DNA of 64,000 nucleotides from Oxyruncus cristatus (Eukaryota > Chordata > Aves > Passeriformes > Cotingidae): contig VXAY01005172.1 of NCBI GenBank assembly GCA_013399855.1, positions 494,253-558,252 of the forward strand, written 5' to 3'. Positions 1 to 13,700 of the stretch are shown here, one piece after another. The position numbers and the translations under genes were made by a program. The stretch's first letter is position 1; each line of letters opens with the position of its first letter. The notes below the pieces were generated by a model that saw only the letters and a program-made list of their open reading frames with translations, was not told the DNA's origin and searched no databases.

Positions 1-1566
1 TCCTTTGGGAAGTGACTCTTGTTGGTGTTGTTACTGTTTTTAGAAGCAAACAAAAAACCCAAACCATGAAAGCTTGGTTTCATGAGGGATTTTTCTTTGG
101 CTAAAACACAGTCAGCTTAAAAAAGGACAAATACTACTCACTTCCAGTCCCACAAACTCAAGCTGAGCTCTGACAGTCAGTCTTGAGTGCTCTCTGCTCT
201 TGTCAAAAGGGTAGAAGATTTTGATGCTGATGTCTTTGTGGGTTTTATGTCATCAAGAGTCCAAAAGTAGAAATTTGAAACACAGTGTGGTGGAGAGAAA
301 ACCAGGAACTGAATCCCTGGAGTAAGCAGGGAGTAAAAGCAGTGCCAGTCAGCAGTTGCAGTGTTACTGCAACTTTTAGTTACTTTTGCTAAATTAAATA
401 TTCGGAAAGTTTCAGCTTAAAAAGCTGGAAAATGCTACTGTGGCCCTCTTCAGAGTGGAACTGGCTTTAAGTCTCAGGAACTGCTTTTGGCTCTGCTGTT
501 TGAATTATGCCATGACATCTGATTGGTTGGCTAGATATTGGAATACTCCTCTTCACGAACTTGAGAAAGAGAAGGAAGAGCTCCTGTCAGCAGTGCTCTG
601 AGTGAGTCAGATCCTCCCCAAGACTAATATTCACTAAAACTAATCTTGGAGAACGTGGACAAGTGTCAGACAATGGTACATTCTGGAAAGTGCTCTGAAA
701 TTAGCGATCCTTCCTGCTTAAATCATGTTCTAGATTACGTGGGTGATTTTCAGCCATCGGTTGCGTTTGATGGTTTTGGATATATGTCTGGAAAGCTAAG
801 CCTTTTCCCAGTACCCAGGTGTACCATGGAGTGGGAGTGATTTGTAAACGAGAGGAAACAGGCCTATCAGCAAAGGAGTAAGAGGAGTAAGATATTATTA
901 CTTTTACTACAGGTTAAAAAAGCGTGTCAGGGCAGGAGCTGTGACCACATGAGGAATTCACACGTGAACGTACACCTTGGGAACTCTGTGTACTGTGCTC
1001 TGGCCAATGCAGGAATTAACCTGCATCAGATACCAAACGAAGTGGATTAACACCATTTGGGTTCTTAATGATCAGCTGTCTTTGTCCAGAGAATTTTATT
1101 CTGTCAGCAGTTACGTAGGAACGTTATTGGAATGAAACATTATTTGGAAAGGTTTGCTTAGGCTTTTGTTTGGATTTGCAATACAGTAACTGTTTCCTGT
1201 CACTTCCGAGAATTCTCCCTTTTCCTCTGAAGCTCTGTTTGATGAGGTTAGTGGAAGATCCTATGTGTGGATGGCTTGCAGAAATGCAATCAGATTTCTT
1301 CCATCAGGTAAATAATCCATGTTTATTCAGATTAGCCTTGGAACAAAGTTCAAATGGCAACAGGACAGCGATGAACAATTTCACAACTACGTGTGACTAA
1401 AAAATAAAGAAGTCAGGATTTTGTAATACCCCCTCAAACTGGAGCCCATCTCTTAAAAACAGTATCAGATTTCTTAAAAACAGTATCAGACTGTACTCCT
1501 GCAGTGAGTTGGATGTTTGTCCTGGCATTGGCAGTGTGTGAGCTGCTGTCTTGATTCCTTTGACAG
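1..1566 (+). other. Part of DHRS7 intron 1
   Basis: The stretch left of exon 2 contains no reading frame resembling the hydrophobic N-terminus expected for DHRS7. Open frames at 646-840 and 1170-1400 have no splice context or family resemblance. No repeat family was recognised. It is best read as intron 1 sequence. Confidence 0.7.
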
Positions 1567-1719
1567 AAAATGAACTGCGTGGCAAAGTTGTCTGGGTGAC
1601 GGGAGCTTCGAGTGGAATCGGAGAAGAACTGACTTACCAACTGGCAAAGATAGGAGCCCTGCTTGCCATCTCTGCAAGAAGGGAGGATGAGCTGGAGAGA
1701 GTGAAAAGGAAGTGCCTTC
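1567..1719 (+). CDS. DHRS7: DHRS7 exon 2: NADP-binding Rossmann motif
   Basis: The acceptor is tttgacag and the donor is c|gtaagt. The exon begins with the last two bases of a split codon and ends with the first base of the next. It encodes the beta-alpha-beta cofactor site with TGASSGIGEE (codons from 1599), followed by SARREDELERVKRKCL, which matches the human SARRVHELERVKRRCL segment closely. The basic residues after SAR fit NADP(H) preference in this family. Confidence 0.95.
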
Positions 1720-4700
1720 GTAAGTACGACTTACAACTTCATGCAGACAGCTCCACTCCTGCTGTGGTGGGATTGCCACAGAAACACTAACCCACGAGTC
1801 GCAGGAATAAATTTAATGGTGAAAGTCAGCTTTATACAGAGCTTCACTGTACCCTTGAAGCTGGTATTTTCTTTTTGTGAGTGAGAAGCCTTTGTATAGA
1901 CTTGCATTACAAGTTCCTTTATAAGCCTCTGTTACCTGAAAATCTCCTTATCAACTGCAAGTGGTCTTGTAAGATACTGGATTAAGAAGTGCCATAAATA
2001 GTGTGGGGAATGGAGGAAACAGTCTCGGGGTATCATCCTGTAAAGAATCAAACCATGTAGGTGCACACTGCTGAGAAATCTTCTTTCTTCAGGTTTGTGT
2101 GTATTACAGGCAGAGCGACAACTGACTTTGCTCTTTGGAAAAAGAATGTTCTAAGAATTTGCAAGCAGGAGGATCTCCTGTAGATCAGAAGGAAAAAATG
2201 TGAAGTGGAAGGTTTAACCATTCCATTTATCTTTCATATGCCTGTGGAGTCAGTAGTCTGGTTTCATTCCTCCTGTTTCTCTTTTTCCCTCCTGTTTTCT
2301 GGCTTGGCAGCGAGAGGGATATACAGTTAATTCACGCTGATGGAGGTTTTGAAGGTGATTAATGTTACACTTGTTTCAGGCTGTTTATCCTCTGCAGCTC
2401 AGGGTGCAGTATTTTGTAGGGAATCTATTATCACACTGGCAGTTCATTCCTAGTAATGTTGATAGAATGTCTGCAGTGTACTTGGAACGTGTGCTAGGGA
2501 ACACTGAAATGTTGTTCTTGAGTTAGCACCTGGGCACTTCTAGAAAGCTAAAAGCTGCAGCAGCCTACCCAGAAAATCTCTCAAGGAACTCTGAAAAATG
2601 CACAGCTCCTTAGTTCTACTTACTGATGGTTCCAAAAAGCAGTCACTCAGAGGGTTACATTTGTAAAGGAGCAGGGGACGTGTGATGACAGGGTGGCAGT
2701 CGTGACAGAATCCCAGTGCTGTGTGACACAATGTTTAGTGGTCAGGAGAAGTCTGCAACTGTTTGTTACCATTGCAAAACTGATAACACAAGACAGGCTG
2801 GCAGGAGCTCTAGTCTTGGATAGGCATTTTCAGGAAGTACTTGTATGAGAGGGTTACGTGTCCAGGGAATATTTAGAAATATTATTTCAGTTCACATGCA
2901 GCAGGAGTACAGAGTTATCTGAGATGATTTCTGCTTCTGCCAACTTTCAAGTGACCCTGTGAATGTCTGAGCTGTGCTATGTCTGAGCTTTAAAGTCTTG
3001 TGTAGCCCTGAGCTTTGCAAATATTTGCTGCTGAACTTCAAACCTTTAACTAAAGGTCTGACTAGTAGGAATATTGGAAACTCTTCAGTAACACAGAAAC
3101 ATAACCAGGGCATGAAGTGATAGAACAAGGGGAAATGGCTTTAATCTGACAGAGGACATGTTTAGATTAGATATTTGGAAGAAATTATTCCCTGTGAGGC
3201 CCTGGCACAGGTTGCCCAGAGAAGCTGTGGCTGTCCCATCCCTGGAAGTGTCCAAGGCCAGGCTGGACAGGGCTTGAAGCAACCTGGGATAATGGAAGGT
3301 GTCCCTGCCTGTGACAGGGGGTTGGAACTGGATGGTCTTTAAGATTCCTTCCAACCCGAACCATTCTCTGGGTCTATGATTCTATGATAGTTACTTCATG
3401 TTTTCTATAGCCAGCCTTCCAGTAGTGGAAGAGAGTAATTGAACACACTTCACTCTCATCCTTTGCTTCTCCAGGCCATGTAAATCCAGCTACTGCCCCT
3501 TTCCTTGACCATTGTAGGGGCCCTATTCTACGCTGTCTCCAGTGTATGTGTGTTTGTTTTGAACTAGGGGGTCCAGAACTGGACGCAGTGCTTTAGATGC
3601 AGTCTGAGAATGATGTGTAGAGGCTCTTAAAAATCACTTTGTCTCAGTCTGCTTTTGTTAGTGCAGCCCATTAGCATTTGTAATTGCCAGAACCAGTGCT
3701 GACTTACTTGCAGCTTGCTGTTGTCCTTCCATCAGGACCTCAGGTCTTGTTTTGGGAGCTGATCTGTAACCATCTGGATGTTGGCCTGCAATACTGCAGA
3801 GCATTGTGCTGTCCCAGGTGGGAAATTTGGCATTTGACTTTATTGAGCTTAATGAAGTTTGTTAGACTGTTCTTACAGCTTGTAAAGATGCCTCTCCATG
3901 GCAGTCGTGCTCTGCAGCACAGCAGCTGGTCCTCTGAACTTGATGTTAACTGAAAATTTTCTCAAAACCTGTGTTTTGTCCCATCATCTGGTTTGTTAGT
4001 GAAGATACTAGAATGTATTGATCAGGGAGGGATGCCACAGCTGATCACAAAAAGCAGTTAAGTGGTCAGGCAGTATATGGCCATGCCAGATCCATGCAGG
4101 CTTTTCCCACATACCCACTCCTCCTTCATGTCCTTGGAAATTGCTTTCAGGAGGAATTGCCACATAACTTTCCCGGGGGCTGAGGTTAGGCTGTGTAACA
4201 CTTCATTTGCTCCAGTCACTGGGAAGTTACTGCACTTACCAAGGACCTTCCAAAGATGAGTGACATCAGTCAGCTCTTGCAAATCTTGGAGGTATATATT
4301 GCCCTGCTTTAATGTGCACTTTGTCCCTAATTTGCCTTCCTGTGACTCTGTTAGTATTTCTTTCCCTCAGAGTTTAGCCTCAGGAGTGTGGGAGACTTGG
4401 GAGGAGATCTTGCCAGAGAAGACTAAGGCCAGAGAAGACTAAGGCAAAGAAGGCAATAAGTACCTGACACTTTTTCTGTGCCCTTCCTCACTTCCCCCTC
4501 GCCATCCCTGCTCAGCAGTGAGCTCACTGTGTCTTTGGTTTCCTTTCTGTTGCTGCTGTGCCTGTGAAGCCTTTGTTGCCTTTCACATTCCTCACCCTTT
4601 TCAACTCCACCTGGTTGTTGATCTTCCTGATTCCATCCCTGCATGCTTGGGCAGTGGGTCCATGTGCTTCCTGGGTGGCTTGTCCCTGCTTCCACCTGTG

Positions 4701-7700
4701 TGTTTTCTCTTTGCAGTTGAGTTCAGGACTGTTCTGCAAGGTTTGAGTAGTGTGGGGTGGATTAGGATTGAGCTGCAACATGTAATATCGATGTGAATTT
4801 GGCTGAATTATGGGGCATAATTGGAGCTAATGGGCTGTGACATGCCTGCTGGAGAGGCTGTAAAGATGTCATGGTTTAGGCCATTCCCCCAGTATTGGGG
4901 TAGAAAATGGGGTTAACTCCAGGTGAAATTGGCCAAGTAGCCAATCAAAGACTTTTGTGCCATCTCCACGAATGACATATTTAACAAACTGGAAAAGAAA
5001 CGTGTGCGCAGAAGAAATTAAGGAGTTAACGTGGTGCCTGGCCCTGCTCGGCTGGGCCTGGGTGTGCAGCCCTCCCGGGGCCTGGCCTGGCCTGGCCCGC
5101 CTGAGGAGGGCAGGGAGGGCTTGAAGACAAAAGTAAATCACCTTTAAGCCTCATGCAACAAACTGCAGAAGAATTACAGCCACAAAATGATGAAGAAGCT
5201 GGTGAACTCTCCATTGAGGGGCCGAGCCCCCTATGACCTGCGGCCTTAGTTGGAGGGCTGAGCCGAACACCAAGCCTCCAATACTGGGGGCCCAGTGCAA
5301 TTTTGGACCAGGTGTGGTGGCAGGATGACCCCTTTCACTGCGAATGGGGGAGTGGTGGTGAATTGGGGTGACCCACCGTGGCCAAGAGCCAAGATTGGGC
5401 ATTTGGCCAAAAGCAGAAAGTCTGAAGAATTCCAGGGAGCGAGAGAAGAAACTACTTGGAGCAGCCGAGCATAGCACCAAAGAGTGTTCCTGGGTATGGA
5501 CTGAGCCAAAAAAAAAACCAAAACAAAACAAAAAAAACCCAAACAAACAAACAAAAAAACCAACCAAAACCCAAAAAACCAAACAAACAAAAAACCCAAA
5601 AAACCCCTCCCAAAACAAACAAAAACCCCCAACAACAACAGCAAAAAAAACGAAACAAAAAAACCCCAAACCAGAACCCCTGTGACCCAGGGAGGGGTGG
5701 TGACTCTTAGGAAACCCCCCAGAACTCCTCGTGGAAGGAACCTCCACNTAAAGAATTTTTTCTTCTTCTTCCTCTAGACTGTTTTTGAAGACAAGGAGGA
5801 GGGGTGGTATTTGTAAATATATGTTTGTTATTATAAGAAAACTAGTTAAAGCAGTTGTGTGTGTAAGTATTCCCTTAGTTCTTATCATGCAGCAATAAAT
5901 TTAATATTAATCCCCATGTCAAGAGATCCATTTTGTCTATGTGAACTTCTCTTACCTATTAGCAGAATTTATGAGTTGATTAAAAAACGTGCAGAAATCA
6001 CAGGGCTAAAGTGTTGACAACACAGCAGCTGAACCAGATGTCAGAAACAAGCACATGTGTCTCATTCAAAATTTAGTGACACCACCCTGTGATACAGCTT
6101 CACGCATTCTACACTGCCTAAAAGCCATCAGAGAGAGAAGGAAAGCTGTGTAAGAGCTGTGGTAGTACCTGTTGAGTCATGCATATGCCAACTCAACACT
6201 TCATTGCACTGGTGCAGAAGGGACAGAAAACAACTTGTGTAACTTATGTGGCTCCTGCAAGTGGCTCCTCTATTTTCCCCCACCACTCTCTGCAACATGA
6301 GCTGAATTTTATCAGAAATGCTGGAGGCTGCTTTCTCTCAAAAGCCCTAAAAAGAATAAAAGCAAGTGGGTTGTTTCTTGGCTTGACAAAGCTTTAATAT
6401 GGTTTAAATATGGATAGGCCAAATGAGTTGACAGGCCATCTGTAAGTTCAAGAATTGTGCAGTAATTGAGGTTGGGGAATGGACCCCCGGAGGTCACACT
6501 GATCAGCCTCTGCTAAAAGCTCAATTTCTGTCTGATGGCATTACACAAGGGAGAAATAAAAGAAGAGGAAATGCTGAAGAGCTGGAAAACACTATACTTA
6601 CAGTAATGTTTATTGTGTTATGAGAAACTGAGATCTGGGGTTCGCAGGTATTGAAAAGAGTCGTTGATCTGAAACCTGAACAATGAACTCTGAACTAAGG
6701 TCTCCCACTTGGGACCCAGGTGTTTTTCTGGGTGTTATAATTGTTCCCTTAAACACATCAGTTTGGTAGCAGGCAAAAAAAAAGGCAGTGGACTGTTGGG
6801 GGTTATTAGTAAAAGCAATGAAGAACACAATTCTGGCAGTGTCTAAACTGGGACGTGTCTCAGCCTTCAGCATTGGGCACAGTGCTGTGTCCGGCCAGAA
6901 AAAAAATGGGATGAGTGAATGGGAGAAGTAGTTTAGAAAAAGGAATGTTTGAAGTTTTGTGAAAGCTGTTAGTGAGGAGTGCCTAGAGTAAGGATTCCTT
7001 ACCCTGGAAAAGAATTAAGGAAGCTGCTGGAGGGATACAGTTGGAGTGCTTTGGGGGTTGGAAATCAAACCGGACTCTGGATTGCTCCAAAACAACATTT
7101 CTGGTTTGAATTTTCCTGATGTCAGAAGTTTGTCACATCTTATAAAAGAGCACTTGCTTCCTTATCAGCAGTCTGTGTGTCTTCCTCTGCTCTTTTCTTT
7201 GTCCTCTGTAGCTTTCATGGCTGGGTTGAGTGTGTGGTTTTGTTAATCCAAGGCAGAAACACTCCACACCCCAACAGGTTTCACCCCTGCAAATCTGCTG
7301 GAGGCAGCATGAGGTGGAGATGTGTCTCTGAGAGGGCAGCTTAAACTACATGGATTTTACTGATGTATTTCTGGAAGAAACTGAAGGGAAAATACACATG
7401 GAGGGGTAGGAAGGAGCAATAAGTGGAGTTATTCATAGCATTAAACCAGAGAGATGGGTTTGTTTTAACCAATGGCTTAAGTACTAATGACCTTTGAACA
7501 GAGGCAGCTGATGGATTTAAGTAACCTCTTTATTTCTACATCACTGTTAAGACAAAGTTTAACCTTCCTTGTGTATGAAGAAGTAATAATTAAAAAATTA
7601 AGGCTTGAGGCCTGTAGAGTTCAGCTGCTTGAAGGGGAGCAGGTTCACTTAGTTGTGGCTGGGAATTGATTTAGAAACAAAAATAGCATTATCAAACTAT

Positions 7701-10700
7701 TGTAAATAAAGTAAAAAATCGTGCTGTATGTAGTTAAAAAAGGTGAAGTGACAAAGATTTTGTTTTTGTGAGTCATCTGTCCTGAAACCCCAGGGTAACA
7801 AGTCACTGCTCAAGAAATGCTTTCTATGGAAAAGGTCAGTTGTTCTGGAGAGACAGTGGTAGAAACACTCAGCACGAGGGCTGGAACTTGTTGGCAGCTG
7901 ACTTTTAGTTCAGGAGTCGGATATGTTGAAACTGCCAGTTAAACAAAAACCCTCCCGCTTCCTCCAATAATGCCCCAATAATCCAGCTCCTCTAGACTTT
8001 GCCTCGTAGCTACTCAGGGTATGTATGTTGTGTTTTGGCTCCAAATTGTACTAGTCCTGTTATCAGGAATAAACATGCTTGACCCGTTAACATCCAAGCA
8101 AAATGTCAGGGCTGCCGATGTGCTGTGAAAAACTGGGATGCACGTTACTCCCAGCTGTTGCAATTTATTTGGAGAACTGAATTGTCTGTACTGAGCTACA
8201 CAAGCCTGTTTTAATCAAGTCAAGCTTTTCATGTACAAATGCATAATGATGAGAAAAGAAGGGCTTGGTAGGAAGCCGGTTAAAAATGGATTCCAGGCAG
8301 CGATAAAAATGAAAACAAGGCAAGCATTTTGTTTCCAACTTGGTGTTACGGTTTCTTGGTGCCTTTTTGGTGAAAATGTGGTGTTTGAAAGCACGTTACA
8401 TTTCCCACAGTTGTTACATTAGCAGTCTCTTACTGGTTCCCATTCACTCCGTGGTTGTTTTCAGAGATCAGCAGCTTGAGTGAAAAAGATATCCTTGTTC
8501 TGCGTCTTGACTTGACTGACAGATCCTCTCATGAAGCTGCAACCAACAGTGTTCTTAAGCATTTTGGCAAGGTAAGGGGTGCTTCTGGGCTTAAACCGCT
8601 TTTTCTTCTCTACCTCCTAGACCTGCATTTATGTTCTTGTTCTACTTTTATTTTATTGTATGATAAATTCACCAGTGTCTACGTCTTTATTCAGCATCAG
8701 GATTAAACTTGCCAAAAAGGCCCTGGATTTTTATCCCTTCTGTTGCTTGCCTCTGGTTTTCAGCAGGCTTTGCACAGATGCAACAACAAACAAATAATGC
8801 CTGGGCATAACTAAAAACTAATTTGGTGTCACTGAATTGCCTGAGGAAGCATGAGAACTAAAGGAAACATGTTATATTAATTTATCTTTATATCTTTTCC
8901 CGAGATCGATGTTTTGGTCAACAATGGAGGACGCTCCCAGCGCTCCTTGTTTGTGGATACAAACCTGGATGTCTACAGTGCCATCATAGAACTCAACTAC
9001 CTGGGTACAATCTCTTTAACAAAGTATGTCCTGAATCACATGATCCAGAGGAAAAGAGGAAAGATTGTTACCGTGAGCAGTGTGATGGGTATCATGGGAG
9101 CTCCTCTTGCCACTGGGTACTGTGCCAGCAAGCACGCTCTGCAGGTAAGTTAAATTTTGGAAGTTAATTAAGTCTTGCTGTGTAATAGACCAGCATCAGT
9201 GCTGTGGCAGAGGACTTTATGCTGTGCAGGAAACACAAAATCTCCCGTGCAATTAAACAGGTATTGAAAGTCCTGAAATTAATTTGCTCTGAAATGCAAT
9301 ATATCTCAGCTCCCAGTATAAATTTATTTTCTGACTAGAATTCAGGGGCCATCTTAGTTGGTTCATGCCACTACCTGTTAAATTCCACTGTGAAACACAA
9401 GACCTTGGCCTCTGGCCATCAGATGAGGGAATACCTAAACAGGAGGATTATTCCATGTAGAAATTCTCATCTTAACTCAGTGAAGGAGGAAAAGTCACTG
9501 GTGAGAGTTTCAAGACTACAGGAAATCTTTCAGACAGTGAAGTGGGAACAGTGAGTGGTAAAGCAAACTACTCAGGGAAAGGAGAGTTTTTGATTTATCT
9601 GGGAGTATCTGAACAGTTCTTCCCAACAGTTCTGAATGTTGTGGTGGTGTGAAGAACTGGCAGCTCACAGTGTCCTAGGAAGCTTCTTCTGCCTAACACT
9701 TAACTTTCAGCATGGCTTGGAAAGGGCTTTTTGAAAGTAGCGTCACTTGAGTAGAAAAACATAAAAGAGGAGCTCAGAAGAGCATCTGCCTGTATCATTG
9801 AGGAATCATTTGTTTAACTGGTAAATTTGTTTAGATGTATTTGTCTTTCACCACTGTTTGGTTTCCTGCTAATGTACATTTTGATCTCAGTAAAACAAAC
9901 TTCAGCTGTGCTCAGTGATGGCTTAAAAAACTGGCGCCTTCGCCCTCCCTGCTGCATTTAAGCCCGTGAACAGAGTAAATCACTCCTCAAGCTGGGGGAT
10001 CAATATCTTCTTGATAATTTGACTAACAACAACAACAAAAATGTAGCAAGTGGCTGACACCGCAAAGCCACGTGAAGCAGTGAAGGTGTAGGTGATGGTG
10101 ACAGGTCTCTGCTGACAAGAAGTTTTCAGTTAGTGGTGGGGAGGGATCTGCTGCTCCTCTTTGGAGTAGCAGTGCTGAAATTGCCCATTAGAGGCCAACT
10201 TTTGGGTTAAGTCTAGTGGATTTAAATTAGTAGAATGCAGTGAGCAGAAGCCTGAATTCCCTTCATGCTCCTTTATTTATTAAATGTTCTTTTGGTTGAA
10301 TTATCTCTGGGTGTGGTGCAGCTGGGCTAAGCATGGCTAATTAATTGCAGAGCACAAGGAATTCATGTGCTGCTTTAAAAATGCTTGGAATTGTAAATCT
10401 CATGTTAAAGTTGAGAGTGTGGACAGAGCTTTAAAGAGATAGATTTCTAAAATTAATTAAAACAAAGATATAAGCAGTTCAGAGAGCATATTAGCTTCTC
10501 CCTCTGCTCAATAACCAGGCCAGGCTCCAACCTCCTTGTTTTCACTCATGGTAGTTCTACAAATACCAATTGCAGGTGTTGAAACTTGTGATTTGCAGCA
10601 TAGACTTCAAAAAGACTGTGTCTGAGAGTCTCTCCTGGTCTGGAGCTAAGTGTGGGCAGGAAGCCCCCAAAAACTAGGAAAAGCTTTTTTTAAATACTGA

Positions 10701-13700
10701 ACTTCACCAGTACAGTTCAGGTAAGGGAAGTCTGCAAGAGTGGCAGCCCTCTTAAGATAGCCCTGTAGCCCAGCTCTGATGCTGACCATGAAGAAATCAC
10801 ACATATCACAGGATATTCTGAGTTGGAAGGGACCCACAAGGCCGGAGAGAGGAAAAATAAGACAAAGCATAAAGTGATGCTTTTCCTGTTGTGTTTTCCC
10901 AGTGTGTATCCACCTGTATTTTAGAATCTTCTTGAAATGAAGGTTGAATTTTGGCCACCAGTTATTAAGTATGTGAGCCTATCTGACATGAATTCATCTG
11001 TTACGGTTTTTGTTTTGTTTTGTTTTTTATAATTCATGCCTTGGAGTCTGTCACAGCTGACACCCTTAATGCTGCAATCGTAATCAAACCTTTTGTGAAA
11101 AAGTCCCTCCTTTTGCTGGTTTCGTTGTTTTGTTTTTTTTTTTTTTTTAAATTCCTTTAAATGGCAGCTGGAGGAGGAAGGAAGGAATTCTGCTCAGAAT
11201 TAGAATTTGTTCTTGAAACAATCATGCTTTGATTCACGCCAACTGGAATTGTTCATAAGAATGTTCTAGTGATGAAATTATCCTTTATTTCAATGCTGTG
11301 AGAGTGTGAGTCGAGTCCAGGCAGTCTGCATCTGACTGATGCAGTTTCTCTCTTGGTGAGATGATGCTCATGGAGATCCTGTGCCCCTCACCCAGTTGTA
11401 ATTCATCTAACTGGTAGCATGTGGAGTGGATCAGAGTGGCCTTTAAAGTGTCCCTTCATCAGGAACTTGCCCAGTAAGTCCATGGACTGCACTGAGCAGC
11501 AAAAACTCCCCTCTTTGTTCAGTTCTCTGGACATCAGTGGAATATCTAAATGTTTCTGTCACAGGAGTCATTTCAGGCTTGCCTTCTTCAGCATCTTCTA
11601 GGATTTGTTCACCAAGCTGGAAAGGCCCAGGGATGGCTGAGAGCAGTTCCTGTGTCTGTCAGAGCTGCCTTCAGTCTGGGCTTGGTGGAGACACTCAGGT
11701 TCTTCCTCTTGCACCGGAGTTCCTTTACTGCTCCCAAATCTGGGTCTGTCCCTGCCTGAATTCAAAGAAAAGAGAGCACTTCCTTTTCGTTCTTAGGAAT
11801 TTAAAGCATGTCTTCTGGGAGGAAGTGGAGGAATTTCATACCAGCTATCTTTGGATATCAAAGTTAAGTGCTGGAATTGGAGAGCACGTACCAACTGTAC
11901 ATAGAGCCTCCAGAGGGGACTGAGTACATGTGAGGTTGTGGTTCTCACGGCCGTGTTGGTGCCACATCTGAAGGTGCTCAGTGGGCCGGAGGAGGCTCCT
12001 CTCAGGGCAGAAGGTAATCCAAGGGAGGGCCTGGCTTTTTAATCCAAAAAACCTGGGTAGCTGACAGATTCCCATGGTCCAGGAGCAGATTTCTGGGCAC
12101 ATAAGTGTCTTTAACATTAGAACTTTGTCCTCTCCAGGCCTTGCTACCATGCTGTGAAGGTCTGACACCAGATCTGGGGCCTGCGGTACTTATGACTTTA
12201 AATACACTGCAAAGCCCGTGTGCAATCCATAAACTGGAATTAGCCACCAGCAATTGGGAAACTGGAGCTCATGTTCTTGGTCAGAGTGTGCGAGAGCTTT
12301 TGTGGCCTGTCCCAGCTGATGCTTCTGTGTCACCACAGGCTTGTATCTGGTTTTAGCCCTATGTTGCAACTGCATGAGGAGCTCTGGGTCAGCCAGCCCT
12401 CTTCCCAAGCTGCAGGGGAGTACAAGTGATAATATTTTACTACAGTGGGAGTTTATCAGCCTGTGCTCACTCTCTGTCTCCGTTGTGACACAAAATTACA
12501 CGTTGGAACAATACAGGGAACCGTTATTAAGCAGGTCAAAGATAAGACATGACGGGGTGTTGACTAAAGCATCAGTACTTGACCAGTGCCCTCCTGAATT
12601 GCTGATGTTTCTCGTAACAGTTGCCATGTAAATGTGAAATGCTGCCCAGATTCAGAAAACTTGTATCCTGCTAGCTTAAAGAAAAGAAGTACTTAACAGT
12701 TTTTGTAATTGCAGTCTAACTTGGATACGCTGGTGTCCTATTCCTGAGCTGAAATAAGATTTATATGTGTGTGGTTGCAGATTTCAAAGTTTGCAGTGAT
12801 TTCAGCGGTGCAGAATTACCCCTCTAAATTTGTCAGGTGCACCTTTGACTTGCTGTGCTGAAAAGTTTTCCTCTTTCTCTTATATAAAACCAGCCACTTA
12901 CTAAAGCCACTTACTGGATAGAAACCATATAAAATCTTTAATCACATCACAAAGAGCAATTCACCTAGAAAAGGTAATTTCCATGATATTGCAGTTCTTA
13001 GAATTGGTGGCATTTCCACTACTGAATAGCAAAGCTCGTCCTCGGTACAGGGACAGCAGAATCTGGATGTAGTTTAGCAAAATTATTGTGTATTTGGGAA
13101 GACAAGGATACACTGCACACTGGTTTGTATGTCAATGTCTGTAATTGCTGATAAAATGTTTAAATGAGCTGCTGATTGTGGAAAGTCAAAGGAAGTAGTA
13201 GGAATTTTAGTGGAGTACTGTTATTTTTACAGCATGAATTAGTATGAAAAGATGTAGTCAGTTAAACCTTGCAGAAACGTGGTAAAAGGAAAACTTCATT
13301 ATTTTCTTTTCTTCTAGGGATTTTTCAATTCCCTGCGGACTGAGCTGACTGACTACCCTGAGATCAGCATCATCAACATCTGCCCAGGGCCTGTGCAGTC
13401 CAAGATTATCCAAAATGTCTTTACAGAGAATCTTGCAAAGGTAAGAACTCAGTTCTGTTGTTATAAAACCTTCTGCTGCAGGGCCAGTGATCCTTTCGTG
13501 GTTTTCTTCTCTTTTTCTCCTCCCAGCAAACACTGACCTCATCTTTTTATCAGAAGTGCTTTGAGTGGTACAAAACTGTCAAGTCTGTATGATAAAAAAA
13601 AAAAAATAGGGAGTTTGATAATTGTGATGCCTTCTCTCTCCCAACACATACAACCCAAGTCTGGTAAAATTTACTGTACAGCCACTGTGCTGCAGTTCTG

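Noticed and set aside
646..1400. Small frames considered as DHRS7 exon 1
   Set aside because: Neither has a hydrophobic N-terminus or a donor in the phase required by exon 2.
5151..5888. 245-codon - strand frame crossing the LTR and the A/C tract
   Set aside because: It is made largely of F/G/V/L-rich translation of simple sequence and runs across the probable LTR end and its target duplication.
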